This document shows positions 47,240-63,449 of a DNA stretch of 64,000 bases, in pieces. The position numbers were made by a program, and so were the translations under genes. Source of the DNA: Variovorax davisae (GTDB lineage Bacteria > Pseudomonadota > Gammaproteobacteria > Burkholderiales > Burkholderiaceae_C); contig NZ_JASZYS010000002.1 in the NCBI RefSeq assembly GCF_030316845.1, positions 62,001 to 126,000 of the forward strand, in the 5' to 3' direction. The notes below the pieces were generated by a model. The model searched no databases and was not told where the DNA came from. It saw only the letters and a list, made by a program, of their open reading frames with translations. How positions within the stretch are numbered: position 1 is the stretch's first letter; each line of letters opens with the position of its first letter.

Positions 47240-47961
47240 GCGTAGGTCTCGTTGTCTTGGAAGACGGGGCGTGGCGCGGCGGCGGGTGCCGCCATGTCGG
47301 AATCGAGCACCCGGGCGATGGCGCACACCACGCCCTCGCCGCCGTCGAAGGAGCGCAGGGCGAGGCGCGCCACCCGGCCTTCTAAGGGCAGCCGGACTTC
47401 GAGCGCGTCCTCGTCCAGGCCGGCCTCGAAGCTGCGCGTATCGATGCCGAGCCCCGTGCCGACGGCCTTGAGGCAGGCCTCCTTGCGCGTCCAGCCGACC
47501 AGGAAGGCCCGGTCGCGCCGCTCGGGCGGCAACGAGGCCAGTGCCCGCTGTTCGGCGGCGGTGAAGTAGTCGGCGGCCAGTGCGGCGGCATCCGGCATCG
47601 GGCGCAGCAGCTCGACGTCGACGCCGATCTCGGAATCGTCGCCGATCGCGATCAGGGCGACCGACTGGCTGTGGCTGAGGTTGAAGTGCAGCCCCGCCGG
47701 TTCGACCAGCACGGGCTTGCCGAAGGCGCCGAGCGTGAAGTCCAGCAGGGCGCCGGGGATGCCCGTCTGCTGGGCCAGCGTGCTGCGCAGCGCGGCATGG
47801 GCGGCGACGAAGCGATGCCGGTCGCGGGCGAAGACGAAGCGCCGGGCGCGTTCCCATTCGTCGTCGGACAGGCAGGCGACGGCGGCCGGGGTCGGCGCGC
47901 TGTCGAGGTCGGCCCGCCACAGCTGGCAGTGCGCGGTGGCGGGAAGCTGCACGAGGGTCAT
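47236..47961 (-). CDS. 4'-phosphopantetheinyl transferase (Sfp type)
   Basis: A 241-residue Sfp-class transferase that puts the phosphopantetheine arm on carrier domains. Signature blocks are FNLSHSQSVALIAIG, GVDVELLRP with the magnesium Asp, and FLVGWTRKEACLKA. It lies 10 bases after the NRPS gene and overlaps the following hydrolase gene by four, so it is made with the assembly line whose four carrier domains it probably primes. Confidence 0.93.
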   Translation of the reverse strand: MTLVQLPATAHCQLWRADLDSAPTPAAVACLSDDEWERARRFVFARDRHRFVAAHAALRSTLAQQTGIPGALLDFTLGAFGKPVLVEPAGLHFNLSHSQSVALIAIGDDSEIGVDVELLRPMPDAAALAADYFTAAEQRALASLPPERRDRAFLVGWTRKEACLKAVGTGLGIDTRSFEAGLDEDALEVRLPLEGRVARLALRSFDGGEGVVCAIARVLDSDMAAPAAAPRPVFQDNETYA

Positions 47962-47971
47962 GGCGCGCCCC

Positions 47972-52989
<5,018 letters not shown>

Positions 52990-52993
<4 letters not shown>

Positions 52994-55900
52994 GCCTGGA
53001 ACCTCACGTACTTGCCCTGGGCGGCGGGATCGGGAACGAACCAGGCCGGTTGCCCGTCCCGGTCGCGGCCCAGGCGGGCGTTGGGCACCGGCGGCTGCGA
53101 CGGATCGACGTCGGGCTTGGTCACGGCGCGGCGCGGCAGCAGCTCGGCATCCTGCAACTCTGCCACCGATTCCTTGAAGGCGGACTTGATGGTCGCGATG
53201 TCCTGCTGGCTGTGCGCGGTCGTCATGAAGCAGGGGAAGTTGTCGAGGATGTGCACGCCGCGGCTGCGCATCATCGCGAACAGCAGGTCCTGCAGCGGAT
53301 GGTCTTCCAGCCAGGTCACGCGCCAGAGCGAGGAGAAGTAGCGGATCTCGATCGGCGCCCCGACCTCGCGGCAGAAGGCCGTCAACTCGTCGGCCATGGC
53401 CGCGGTGTGCAGGTTCAGCGTCTGCTGCAGCGCGCCGTTGTCGCGCTTCAGGTGCTCCAGCGCGGCCTTGGCGGCCGACAGCGCGAGCGGGTGGCGCACG
53501 AAGGTGCCGGCGAAATAGGTCACGCCGACGGTCGGCACCGAGTCGTCGCCGTACTGCCAGGCGCCGCCGTCGAGCGCGTCCATGTAGTGCCGCTTGCCGG
53601 CGATCACGCCGACCGGGAAGCCGCCGCCGATCACCTTGCCGTAGCAGGCCAGGTCGGCGCGCACGCCGAACAGGGCCTGGGCGCCGTGCAGGTCGCAGCG
53701 GAAGCCGGTGATGACCTCGTCGAAGATCAGGCAGGTCTCGGACTTCTCGGTGATGGCGCGCAGTTCGCGCAGGAACTCGCGCGGCTGGAAGTCGGGCCGG
53801 CGGCTCTGCACCGGCTCGACCAGCACGGCGGCCAGCTCGTCGCCGTGGGTGCGGATGAACTCGAGCGATTCGGGCGTGCCGTAGTCCAGCACCCGGATCT
53901 CGCCGAACATGCCCTGCAGCACGCCGGGCGCCGCCGACATGCCCTTGGCATTGCGGCCGGCGCGCACCAGCACCTCGTCGAAGGTGCCGTGGTAGGAGCC
54001 GGTGAACATCACCACCGTGCTGCGGCCGGTGACGGTGCGCGCGATCCGCATCGCGGCCATCACCGATTCCGAACCGGTGTTGCAGAGGCCCGCGCGGTCG
54101 AAGCCGGTCAGCTCGCAGACCAGTTCGGAGACGTCGGCGGCCAGCGGATGCTGCGGCCCGATCTCGTAGCCGCGGTCGAGCTGGGCGCGCACCGCGTCGT
54201 TGATGAAGTCGGGCTGCCAGCCGAACAGGTTCATGCCGAAGCCGTTGAGCACGTCGACGTATTCGTTGCCGTCGAGATCCCAGACGCGCGAGCCCTTGGA
54301 GCGCTCGACCACGATCTGGTAGGTGATCTCCTTGGTGGCCGGCCGGAAGCCGTTGACCACGCGCGGATCGGCCATCTGCGGGCGGTGCCGTTCGGTGAAG
54401 GCCTTGCTCTTGGCCGTGCGCTCCGTGTAGCGGCGCATGAAGGCGGCCAGCCGCGCCTTCTGGCGCTCGGTCGGTTCCTTGCTTTGGGTATGGATGCGGG
54501 CGATCGCGCCGAAGGCTTTCTTGACGTCGTACTTCTGCAGCGGCGCCGGCTCTTCGGCGTCGGCGGCTGCGGGCGATGTGGACGCCGTGGCCGCGGCGGT
54601 GGCCATGGGCGTGGGTTGCTCCACCGCCGCTGCCGTCAGCCCAGGGCTGGCCGGCATCGGCGGCGCCGCCGACAGCAATGCGAGTTGCTGTTGCATCAAT
54701 TGCATCTGCTGCGCGATCACCTGCTGCACCAGCGTGCCGGCACCGGCGGCGGTACCGGCCACGGGCAGCGCCACCGGTGCTGCCGCTGTCCATGCGACGG
54801 CGGCCGGCTGTGGCGCCACGGCAGCCGCCACCGCAGCGGGTGCCACCGCAGCGACCGCGGCCACCGGGTCCGGCGGCAGGTTGGCATCGAGGAACTCGGC
54901 CAGGGCGTCGAAGCTGCGGTAGCTTTCCATCAGCTGGCGGAAGCTCAGGTTGACCTTGAACTGCTTCTTCACCTGGATCGCCGCCTGCGTCAGGGTCAGC
55001 GAGTCGAGGCCGATCTCGACGAAGGGCGAGGTGCCGGCCACGTCGGCCATGGCGATGCCCGAGAGTTCCTCGAACAGGTCGCGCAGTCGGATGGCGAGGG
55101 AAGCGCGTCGCGCAGGGGCGGCGCTGGCGGCAGGAACGGCGACAGTCATTGTCAACTCCGGGATCGGTGAGGAGGGTGGCACAGAGAAAGAAGGAACGGT
55201 CGCGGGGGCGGCCGCGGCAGGGGTCGCGATATCGACCCAGAAGCGCTTGCGCTCGAACGGATAGGTGGGCAGCTCCAGGCGCTGCTTGCGGGCGCGGGTG
55301 TCGAGCCGGCCCGGGTCGATGTCGAGGCCGAGCGTCCAGAGGCGGCCGGCGGCCAGCCGCCAGCTCGCGCATTCGCGCGCGGGCGCATCGGCCAGCAGGG
55401 CCACGGCGCTCACCGGGCGCTGCCGCGTCGCATGCTGGCGAACCAGCGTCGTCAAAGTGTTGCGCGGCCCCAGTTCGATGAACAGCGGGTGCTCGGTCTG
55501 CGCCAGCGCCGCCAGGGCGGCCGGGGCGAAGCGCACCGTCTCGCGCAGGTGGCGGGCCCAGTAGGCCGGGTCGATCGCCTCGGCATCGCTGAGCAGGCGG
55601 CCGGTCAAGGTCGAGTAGATCGGGGTCGTCGGCGCCGCCAGCCGGACTTCGCGCACCAGCGCCTCGAACGGCGCGACCGCGCCTTCCATCATCTGCGAGT
55701 GGAAGGCATGCGAGGTCTGGAGCAGCTTGGCCGCCACGCCCGCGGCTTCGAGCCGTTGGCGGAACGATTCGATCAGCGCCGCCGGGCCGGCGGCAACGCA
55801 GGCGCTCGGGCCGTTCTCGGCCGCCAGCGAGATGCCCTCGGGCAGCTGTGCCGACAGCTCGGCCGCCGGCATCCGCACCGACAGCATGTCGCCCTCGGGC

Positions 55901-58900
55901 ATCGCCTGCATCAGCGCGCCGCGGCGGGCCACCAGCCGCGCCGCGTCGCCCAGCTGCATGACGCCGGCCAGCACGGCAGCGGCGAATTCGCCGACGCTGT
56001 GGCCGATCAGCGCCGCCGGCCGGACGCCGAGCGACTGCAGCTGGCGCGCCAGCGCGTATTCGAGCGCGAAGGTGGCGGGCTGGGTCACCGAGGTCGGCTT
56101 GAGCGCCGCCTCGTCGTCCGAGAACATGCGTTCGCGCAGGTCGAAGGGCAGCACGCCCTCGAAGGCCTGCAGGCATTCGTCGAAGGCGGCGCGGAACACC
56201 GGCTCGCCGGCGCGGAGTGCCTGGCCCATGCCGGCGTACTGCGCGCCCTGGCCCGGGAACAGGAACACGGCCTGCGGCACCCAGGCCGCGATCTCGCCCG
56301 TGGTGCGGCGCGACGGGTCGTCGGTGCGCAGCGCCTCGACCGCCTGGGCGGCCGATTCGGCGACCACGCAGGCGCGGTGCGCAAAGGCCTTCCGGCCCAC
56401 CCGCAGCGTGTGGGCGACATCGGCCAGCGAGGCATCCGGATGGGCGGCGAGATGGTCGGCCAGGCGCGCCACGGCCGCCGCCAGCGCGGTCGGCGTGCGC
56501 GCCGACAGCTGCAGCAACTGCGGCCCGCTGCCGGCGTCGGCGGCCAGTGCCGGCGGGGCTTCCTCGACCACCACGTGGGCGTTGGTGCCGCCGACGCCGA
56601 AGGAGCTCACGCCGGCGCGCCGCGGCGTCGCGCCGCGCGGCCAGGATTGCAGCCGGTCGACCACGCGGAAGGGCGTGGCATCGAAGCCGATGGCCGGATT
56701 GGGCGACTCGAAGTGCAGCGACGCCGGGATCACCTGCTCGCGCAGCGCCAGCGCGGTCTTGATCAGCCCGGTGGCGCCTGCGGCCGCCACCAGGTGGCCG
56801 ATGTTGCTCTTGACCGAGCCGACGCCGCAGAAGCCGGTGTCGGCGGTGTGGGCGCCGTAGGCCTTGGCCAGCGCGGCGATCTCGATGGGGTCGCCCATCG
56901 GCGTCGCGGTGCCATGGGTCTCGACGTAGGAGATGCTGCGCGCATCGACGCCGGCCGAGGCCAGCGCCGCCGTCACCACCCGGGCCTGGCCGTCGATGCT
57001 GGGTGCGGTGAAGCTGGCCTTGACGCCGCCGTCGTTGTTGACGGCCGCGCCGCGCAGCACCGCATGGATCGGGTCGCCGTCGGCCAGCGCGGCCGACAGG
57101 CGCTTGAGCAGCACCACCGCGGCGCCGTCGCTGAACACCGTGCCCTGGGCCTTGGCGTCGAAGCTGCGGGTATGGCCGTCGGGGGAGAGCATCGCGCCCT
57201 CTTGGTAGAGGTAGCCGCTGTTCGGCGGGCAGGTCACGGCCGCGCCGCCGGCCAGGGCCATGTCGCAGTCGCCGTTGCGCAGCGCCGAGAAGGCCTGGGC
57301 GACCGCCACCAGCGAGGTCGAGCAGGCCGTGTGGACGCTGATCGCCGGGCCGGTCAGGTTGAGCCGGTGGGCCACGCGGGTCGCGATGAAGTCCTTGTCG
57401 TTGGCCAGGCTGACCGGCAGTTCGCCGAGCTGCTCGATCAGGTCGGGGCGGCTCAGCAGGTGGTGCTGGAAGTAGCTGTTGCCGTACATGCCGGCGAACA
57501 CGCCGACCGGTCCGGGCGTGCTGTCGGGCGCGTAGCCGCCGCGCTCCAGGCATTCCCAGCAGAGCTCGAGGAACAGGCGCTGCTGCGGGTCCATCACCTC
57601 GGCTTCCTTCGGGCTGATGCCGAAGTGCGCCGCATCGAACATCTCGATGCCGTCGACCACGCCGCGGGCCCGCACGTAGGCCGGGTCGCTGCGCAGCGCG
57701 GCGCCGACCGACGGGTCGAGCGTGAGGTCGTCGAAGAAGCGGATCGTGTCGCGGCCGGCGCGCAGGTTGTCCCAGAACTGCTCGACGTCCGCGGCGCCGG
57801 GAAAGCGGCCGGCCATCGCGATGATCGCCACCGGTTCGAGCGCGGCGGCCGGCGGCGGCGCCAGGGGCGCGGCAGCGGCCACGCCAGCCTCCGGCTGCGG
57901 CTCGCCCAGGGCCAGCGCCAGCGCGCGCGGCGTCGGGTCCTGGAAGAAGTCGTTGGCGACCAGCCGGCGCGAGCCCGCGCCTTCGAGCTCGCGCATCACG
58001 CGCAGCACCGCCAGCGAGGTGCCGCCCAGCTCGAAGAAGTTGTCGAGCGCGCCCGCGCGGTCGAGATCGAGCACTTCGGCGAACACCTGGCAGACCCGGG
58101 CTTCGAGCCGGCCTGCCGGCTCGCGATAGACCGAGGCCAGCTCGGGCCGCTGGCGCGGCGGCGCCGGCAGCGCCCGGCGATCGAGCTTGCCGTTCTCGGT
58201 GATCGGCAGGGCCGCCAGTTCGACGAAGGCCGACGGCAGCATGAACTGCGGCAGGTCCTTCGCCAGCAGGGCCCGCAGCTCGGCCATCGGCAGGGGCTGC
58301 GCCTTCGGCACCACGTAGGCCACCAGCCGGGCTTCGCCATCGGGCGTGTCGGTGCGGGCGATGACCGCGCATTCGCGCACCTCGGCATGGCGCAGCAGCA
58401 GGGTCTCGATCTCGTCGGTCTCGATGCGGAAGCCGCGGATCTTGACCTGGTGGTCGATCCGCCCCAGGCACTCGATGTCGCCGTCGGCGCCGCGCCGGCC
58501 CAGGTCGCCCGAGCGGTAGGCCCGCAGCGTCTGGCCGCTGGCCGGATCGGTCCAGTCGATGAAGCGCTCCGCCGTCAGTTCGGGGCGGCGCAGGTAGCCG
58601 TTGCTCACGCCGGCGCCGCTGACCACGATCTCGCCGGTTTCGCCGGGCGCCACCGGCTGCAGCCGGGCGTCGAGGATGTCGATGCGCAGGTCGGGGATCG
58701 CCCGGCCGATCATGCTGCCGCGGCGCGCCTCGAGGTCTTCGCGGGCGATCGGCCGGTAGCTCACATGGACCGTGGTCTCGGTGATGCCGTACATGTTGAC
58801 CAGCTGCGGGCGGGCATCGCCGTGGCGCTCGAACCAGGGGCGCAGGGTCTCGAAGGACAGCGCTTCGCCGCCGAAGATCACGTAGCGCAGCGCCAGCGCC

Positions 58901-59685
58901 TCGGGCGGCAGGGCGGCGCGGCGGTCGGCCTCGACCAGCGAGCGGAAGGCCGACGGCGTCTGGTTGAGCACCGTGACCCGCTCGCGCACCAGCAGGTCGA
59001 GCAGCTCGGCCGGCGAACGGGTGATCGTGTAGGGCACCACCACCACCCGGCCGCCGTAGACCAGCGCGCCCCAGATCTCCCAGACCGAGAAGTCGAAGGC
59101 GTGGGAGTGGAAGAAGGTCCAGACGTCGTCGGCGCCGAAGCCGTACCAGGCGTCGGTGGCGTCGAACAGGCGCGCCACGTTGGCATGGGTCACCAGGCAG
59201 CCCTTGGGCCGCCCGGTGGAGCCGGAGGTGTAGATCACATAGGCCAGGGCCTCGGGGTCGGCGCCGCCGATGTCGCCGGCCTCTTCGCCGGCCAGGGTGG
59301 CGTCGTCGACCAGCACCACCGGTGCGTCGGTCTTCGGCCAGGCGGCCGCGCTGGCCGACGAGGTCAGCAAGGCCACCGGCCGGGCATCGCCGAGCGTGAA
59401 CTCGATCCGCTCCATCGGGTAGTCGAGATCGATGGGCAGGTAGGCGGCGCCCGATTTCAGGATCGCGAGCAGGCCGACCACCATGTCGACCGAGCGCTCC
59501 AGGCCGATGGCGATCAGCTGGTCGCGGCCCGCGCCGGCGCGCTGCAGGCGGCGCGCCAGCTGGTTGGCGCGCCGGTTCAGCTGCTCGTAAGTGATGGATT
59601 CGCTACCGTCGCTGACCGCCACGGCACCGGGCTGCGCGGCCGCAAGCACGGCCACGCGTTGGTGTAGGGGTACGAATGTGCTCAC
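52990..59685 (-). CDS. hybrid NRPS-PKS with aminotransferase, A-T-KS-AT-T-AMT
   Basis: A 2231-residue protein, first gene of the operon. Domains: A (1-500, YTSGSTGRPKG near 151), T (LGGTSL near 555), KS (about 610-1030, active Cys in HTACSTSL near 785, plus HGTATPMGDP and NIGHLVAAAG), AT (about 1090-1400, GHSVGEF near 1225 and malonyl-type HAFHS), T (IGLDSL near 1560), an Ala/Pro/Gln linker, and a class III aminotransferase (about 1740-2170, DEVITGFR and PLP Lys in YGKVIGGGFP near 2014). The A-domain code reads D-F-W-N-F-G-M-V-H-K, one residue from the threonine code. No KR, DH or ER is present, so the beta-keto group should be aminated. The start is GTG with a GGAGAGAGG element upstream. Confidence 0.93.
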
Positions 59686-60038
59686 CTTGGAATCCCTCTC
59701 TCCATCAGCTCGAAATCAACGCAACACGATGTGTCGAAGTACAGGGACTAATAACAAAGCAGTCAATTTGCCGTTCTGTCGCATCTTGCACTCGGGACCC
59801 ATCGTTCGCCACCTGCCGAAAGTCATGCTGAAAGGCATACATCCCTCGTCGCGGCCGCTACATCGGACGCACTTGGTTGCTATTACTTTCTTGACAAACG
59901 ACAAGAGCGCCGGGGCATTGTGCCCCCGTTTCTCCGAAATGAGTACAAAAAGCTGACGTGTGGCGCCGGTTCTTGCGACTAAATCGATAGGAAAGTTCTA
60001 TTTGTGATGTGCACAGAGCGTGCCAGGGTGCGGAGCGC
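59686..60038 (-). promoter_or_regulatory. upstream region of the PKS-NRPS operon
   Basis: A 353-base gap without a convincing gene, clearly richer in A+T than the flanking coding DNA. On the minus strand TTGTTA and ACACAT 17 bases apart (59732-59760 area) are a weak candidate promoter. A small palindrome GGGGCA-TTG-TGCCCC lies at 59912-59926, next to a plus-strand TTGACA at 59891-59896. No terminator with a T-run was found after the histidine phosphatase gene. Confidence 0.4.
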
Positions 60039-60677
60039 TCAGGCCGAAGCTTCGTCGAGCGTGTCGTCGTCCAGGTGAGCGACGTCGGCCCAGCCGACCA
60101 GGGTGAAGCCCTGCGGCGTCCACAGCAGGCGGTTGATGGCCGCGTTGCCCAGGGCCCAGGTCCGCGGCGCCTGCAGTTCCTGGCCGGTGGCGCTGCGGTA
60201 GAGCACGTCCATCACGCCGCCGTGGGCGACCAGGACGACCAGTTCGCCCGGGTGCCGGGCGGCGAGCCGCGCGGCCGTGCCGGTGACACGTTCCTTGAAT
60301 GTGAGCAAGGACTCGCCACCTTCCGGCGCGAATGCGGGGTCCCGGGTGCGCCAGAGCCGGGCCTGGGCCGGCAGGCTGGCGTCGATGTCGGCAAAGGTGC
60401 GGCCTTCGAACAGGCCGAAGGCGCGCTCGCGCAGGCCGGGGTCGGCGGCCACCGCCATGCCGCGCGGCTGGGCGATGGCCTGCGCGGTCTGCCAGGCGCG
60501 CGACAGGTCGCTGGCATAGATCGCCGCGATCGGCTCCTCTTCGAGCGCCCGGGCGACCCGCCTGGCCTGCCAGAGGCCGGTGTCGTTGAGCCCGATGTCG
60601 AGCTGGCCCTGGATGCGGGTGTCGACGTTCCAGGCGGTTTCGCCGTGGCGCACGGCGATGACGCGGGTGGCTTCCAT
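60039..60677 (-). CDS. histidine phosphatase family protein
   Basis: A 212-residue phosphoglycerate-mutase-like phosphatase. The phospho-His motif is VRHGETAWN (His 11), and the second catalytic His is in VVLVAHGGVMD. Other family blocks are LSRAWQTAQAI and LRERAFGLFEGRTF. This is the broad-specificity phosphatase group (GpmB/CobC-like); the substrate cannot be told. It ends the folate-ttcA operon, 4 bases after the DUF4136 gene. Confidence 0.9.
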   Translation of the reverse strand: MEATRVIAVRHGETAWNVDTRIQGQLDIGLNDTGLWQARRVARALEEEPIAAIYASDLSRAWQTAQAIAQPRGMAVAADPGLRERAFGLFEGRTFADIDASLPAQARLWRTRDPAFAPEGGESLLTFKERVTGTAARLAARHPGELVVLVAHGGVMDVLYRSATGQELQAPRTWALGNAAINRLLWTPQGFTLVGWADVAHLDDDTLDEASA

Positions 60678-60681
60678 GGCT

Positions 60682-61332
60682 TCAGTTCCTGTTGCGCGGC
60701 AGCTCGATGTCCACCCGCCGCTCGCCCGGCGGCGGATTCGGAAAGCCCTGCAGCGCGGCCTGGAACATCACCGGCAGGATGGCGGCGCTGTTGCTGTAGG
60801 GGCCGTCGTTGCGGGCATGCGTCTCGTAGACCACCCGGTTCGACGGCAGTTCGCGCAGCACGATGCTGACCTCGCGGCCGAACCACGGCGTCGGTGGCGG
60901 CCCGAACGCCGGCCCCCAATAGCCGCCGCCGTACCAGCCGCCCCCGTACCAGCCGCGCGGACCCCAGCCCGGCGCCCGGGGGCCCCACCAGCCTGCGCCG
61001 CCCCAGCCCGGCCAGGGGTTCCCGAACATCCAGGGGTCGGCCCAGGGCGAAAGCTCGGAGACCACGCGGGCGCCGATCAGGGCGCTCAGTTGCGGGGCGC
61101 CGTCGTCGTGCCGCAGGCCGACGCCGTCGAGGGCCGCGCCGGCCCACGCCTCCAGCTGCTGCTGCGCCGCCGCGTCGATCTGCTGCGACGGCAGGCGCTC
61201 GAAGCGGTAGCTGGCGCCGGCAGGCACGCCGTCCATGCCCGAGAAACTGCGCACCTCGCTGTCGACCACCCAGCGCGTGGCGCAGCCGCTCAGGCCGAGT
61301 ACCACCAGCAGGGCGGCGAGCACGGCCTTCAT
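60682..61332 (-). CDS. DUF4136 lipoprotein with Trp/Gly-rich insert
   Basis: A 216-residue lipoprotein with lipobox LSGC (Cys 17). After a DUF4136-type first half (RWVVDSEVRSF, QLEAWAGAAL) comes an unusual stretch (residues 97-151) with 11 Trp and many Gly and Pro, of the style WGPRAPGWGPRGWYGGG. The domain then resumes with EVSIVLRELPSNRVVYETHA. DUF4136 proteins are outer-membrane-associated lipoproteins of unknown role. The gene lies 2 bases after ttcA. Confidence 0.85.
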   Translation of the reverse strand: MKAVLAALLVVLGLSGCATRWVVDSEVRSFSGMDGVPAGASYRFERLPSQQIDAAAQQQLEAWAGAALDGVGLRHDDGAPQLSALIGARVVSELSPWADPWMFGNPWPGWGGAGWWGPRAPGWGPRGWYGGGWYGGGYWGPAFGPPPTPWFGREVSIVLRELPSNRVVYETHARNDGPYSNSAAILPVMFQAALQGFPNPPPGERRVDIELPRNRN

Positions 61333-61334
61333 GG

Positions 61335-62243
61335 TCAGAGCTGCACGATGCGCAGCGGCGACGGCGCCGGGAATTCCGGCGGATCGAAGGCCTTGTCGCC
61401 TTCGGCGTCGGCCACGCCGGTGGCCTTCAGCCCCTTGAAGTCGAAGGCCCGGGTGTCGAGCAGGTGCGAGGGCACGATGCTCTGCATGGCGCTGAACATG
61501 TTCTCTATCCGGCCCGGGAACTTGCGCTCCCACTCGCGCAGCATCTCGCCGACCTGCTTGCGCTGCAGGTTCTCCTGGCTGCCGCACAAGGTGCAGGGAA
61601 TGATCGGGAATTCGCGGTGCTGGGCCCAGCGCACCAGGTCCTTCTCGGCCACGTAGGCCAGCGGCCGGATCACGATGTGTTTTCCGTCGTCGCTCACCAG
61701 CTTGGGCGGCATCGATTTCAGCTTGGCGGCGAAGAACATGTTGAGGAAGAAGGTCTGCAGCATGTCGTCGCGGTGGTGGCCCAGCGCGACCTTGGTGGCG
61801 CCCAGCTCGTCGGCCACGCGGTAGAGGATGCCGCGGCGCAGCCGGCTGCACAGGCCGCAGGTGGTCTTGCCTTCGGGGATCACGCGCTTGACGATCGAGT
61901 AGGTGTCCTGCTCCTCGATGTGGAAGGGCACGCCGAGGGCCTTCAGGTAGGCCGGCAGCACCTCTTCCGGGAAGCCCGGCTGCTTCTGGTCGAGGTTGAC
62001 GGCCACGATGTCGAAATGGATCGGCGCCCGGGCCCGCAGCTTGAGCAGGATGTCGAGCAGGGCGTAGCTGTCCTTGCCGCCCGACACGCAGACCATGACC
62101 TTGTCACCTTCCTCGATCATGTTGTAGTCGACGATGGCACGGCCGACCTCGCGGCACAGCCGCTTCTCGAGTTTGTGGGTTTCACGCTCGATCTTCAGCG
62201 CATTGTTGGACGAGGGCGTCTCGTCGATCCATACGGCACTCAT
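61335..62243 (-). CDS. ttcA: tRNA 2-thiocytidine(32) synthetase TtcA
   Basis: TtcA thiolates cytidine 32 of certain tRNAs, using ATP and a [4Fe-4S] cluster. The 302-residue protein has the PP-loop [15 protein letters not shown], the cluster cysteines in [12 protein letters not shown] and the third Cys in [25 protein letters not shown] is another conserved block. Length and motifs match the family. It follows folB by one base. Confidence 0.95.
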   Translation of the reverse strand: MSAVWIDETPSSNNALKIERETHKLEKRLCREVGRAIVDYNMIEEGDKVMVCVSGGKDSYALLDILLKLRARAPIHFDIVAVNLDQKQPGFPEEVLPAYLKALGVPFHIEEQDTYSIVKRVIPEGKTTCGLCSRLRRGILYRVADELGATKVALGHHRDDMLQTFFLNMFFAAKLKSMPPKLVSDDGKHIVIRPLAYVAEKDLVRWAQHREFPIIPCTLCGSQENLQRKQVGEMLREWERKFPGRIENMFSAMQSIVPSHLLDTRAFDFKGLKATGVADAEGDKAFDPPEFPAPSPLRIVQL

Positions 62244-62244
62244 G

Positions 62245-62634
62245 TCACTTGCTCCGGAACACTTCGACGCCGACAGCGTCGCAATCGGGGTACACGTCGG
62301 GCTTGGCGGTCGACACCCGCGCCGCCTGCACCTTCGGATGGGCCAGCACCTGCGTGAGGATGTCGTCGCACAGCGTTTCCTGCAAGTGGATGTGGCCCTT
62401 GCTCAGGCGGGTGGCGACGGTGCGGCGGATGAAGTCGTAGTCGACCACCTCGTCGAGTTCGTCCGCCTTCGGCGTCGAGACGTCGAGCGGCACGTAGAGG
62501 TCGACGTTGATGATCACGCGCTGCTCGGCGCGCTTCTCGAATTCGTGCACGCCGATGTTGATCCAGACCTCGTAGTCGCGCAGGAAGACGCGCCGGCAGG
62601 TCAGCAGAAGGGGGTCGAGGGCGGCGGTGGTCAT
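62245..62634 (-). CDS. folB: dihydroneopterin aldolase
   Basis: A 129-residue single-domain protein of the FolB/FolX family that acts on dihydroneopterin in folate synthesis. Blocks seen: [31 protein letters not shown] and [12 protein letters not shown], including the conserved Glu and Lys positions of the active site. The start overlaps the stop of the folM-like gene by four bases. Whether it works in the main folate route or on tetrahydromonapterin is open, since the adjacent reductase is FolM-like. Confidence 0.88.
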   Translation of the reverse strand: MTTAALDPLLLTCRRVFLRDYEVWINIGVHEFEKRAEQRVIINVDLYVPLDVSTPKADELDEVVDYDFIRRTVATRLSKGHIHLQETLCDDILTQVLAHPKVQAARVSTAKPDVYPDCDAVGVEVFRSK

Positions 62635-63428
62635 GAAGGGGTGGCTTTCAGCAGTTCGTCGACGACGAACATGATGTCGCGCGCCAGCGGCACCAGGTGC
62701 TGGCCGTTGTCGACGCTAAGGGTGGTGCCGGTCACGCTGGGCGTGGCGGCGAGGAAGACGCAGGCGCGGGCGACGTCGGCCGGGTCGATCGGGCGGCGCA
62801 GCAGGTTGGCCTGGCGCGCCCGGGCAAAATTGGCCTCGGTCTGCGGGCCGCTGCGGTAGAGGATGCCCGGCGCCACGCCGCAGACCCGCAGCGCCGGCGC
62901 CAGCGCCTGCGCCTGCAGCGCCACGGCACGCTCCAGCGCCAGCTTGGACACGGTGTAGGAGAAATAGTCGGGGTTCAGGTTGTAGACCTTCTGGTCAAGC
63001 ACGTGGATGGCCGAGCGGTCGATGCCGTCGCCGGGCGCGGCGCGCTGCGCCAGCAGCCGGGCGAAGGACAGCGGCGCGATCAGGTTCACGCCCAGCTGGC
63101 GCAGCGCGGCGTCGGCGTCGAAGTCGAGCCCGGTGTCGGGGTCGAAGGCCGAGGCGTTGTTGACGACGCAGGCCAGCGGCCCGGCGGCCGAGGCCTGGTC
63201 GACCAGCGCGACGCGGCCCGGCTCGCTGCCGATGTCGGCCTCCACCGCCGTGGCCTCGTGCCCTTCGTCGGTCAGGCGCGCGCACAATGCCAGCGCCGGC
63301 ACGCGCGAGGCACGGTACTGGCACACCACCCGCCAGCCCGCGCGCGCGAAGGCCTCGCAGACCGCGGCGCCCAGTCGCTGGCCGCCGCCGGTCACGAGCA
63401 CGCCTCGGCGTGGGGTCGATTCAGCCAT
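62631..63428 (-). CDS. short-chain dehydrogenase, FolM-like pteridine reductase
   Basis: A 265-residue SDR protein. The cofactor loop is VTGGGQRLG, and Arg after the Gly/Gln is typical of NADPH-dependent pteridine reductases. The NNAS block is VNNASAF and the active site is DYFSYTVSKLALE, with Tyr and Lys. FolM reduces dihydromonapterin or dihydrofolate. The fusion-like spacing to folB supports a pterin role. It is the first gene of a five-gene minus-strand operon and faces midA across 21 bases. Confidence 0.83.
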   Translation of the reverse strand: MAESTPRRGVLVTGGGQRLGAAVCEAFARAGWRVVCQYRASRVPALALCARLTDEGHEATAVEADIGSEPGRVALVDQASAAGPLACVVNNASAFDPDTGLDFDADAALRQLGVNLIAPLSFARLLAQRAAPGDGIDRSAIHVLDQKVYNLNPDYFSYTVSKLALERAVALQAQALAPALRVCGVAPGILYRSGPQTEANFARARQANLLRRPIDPADVARACVFLAATPSVTGTTLSVDNGQHLVPLARDIMFVVDELLKATPS

Positions 63429-63449
63429 CCTGATAGATTTCCGTTACTT

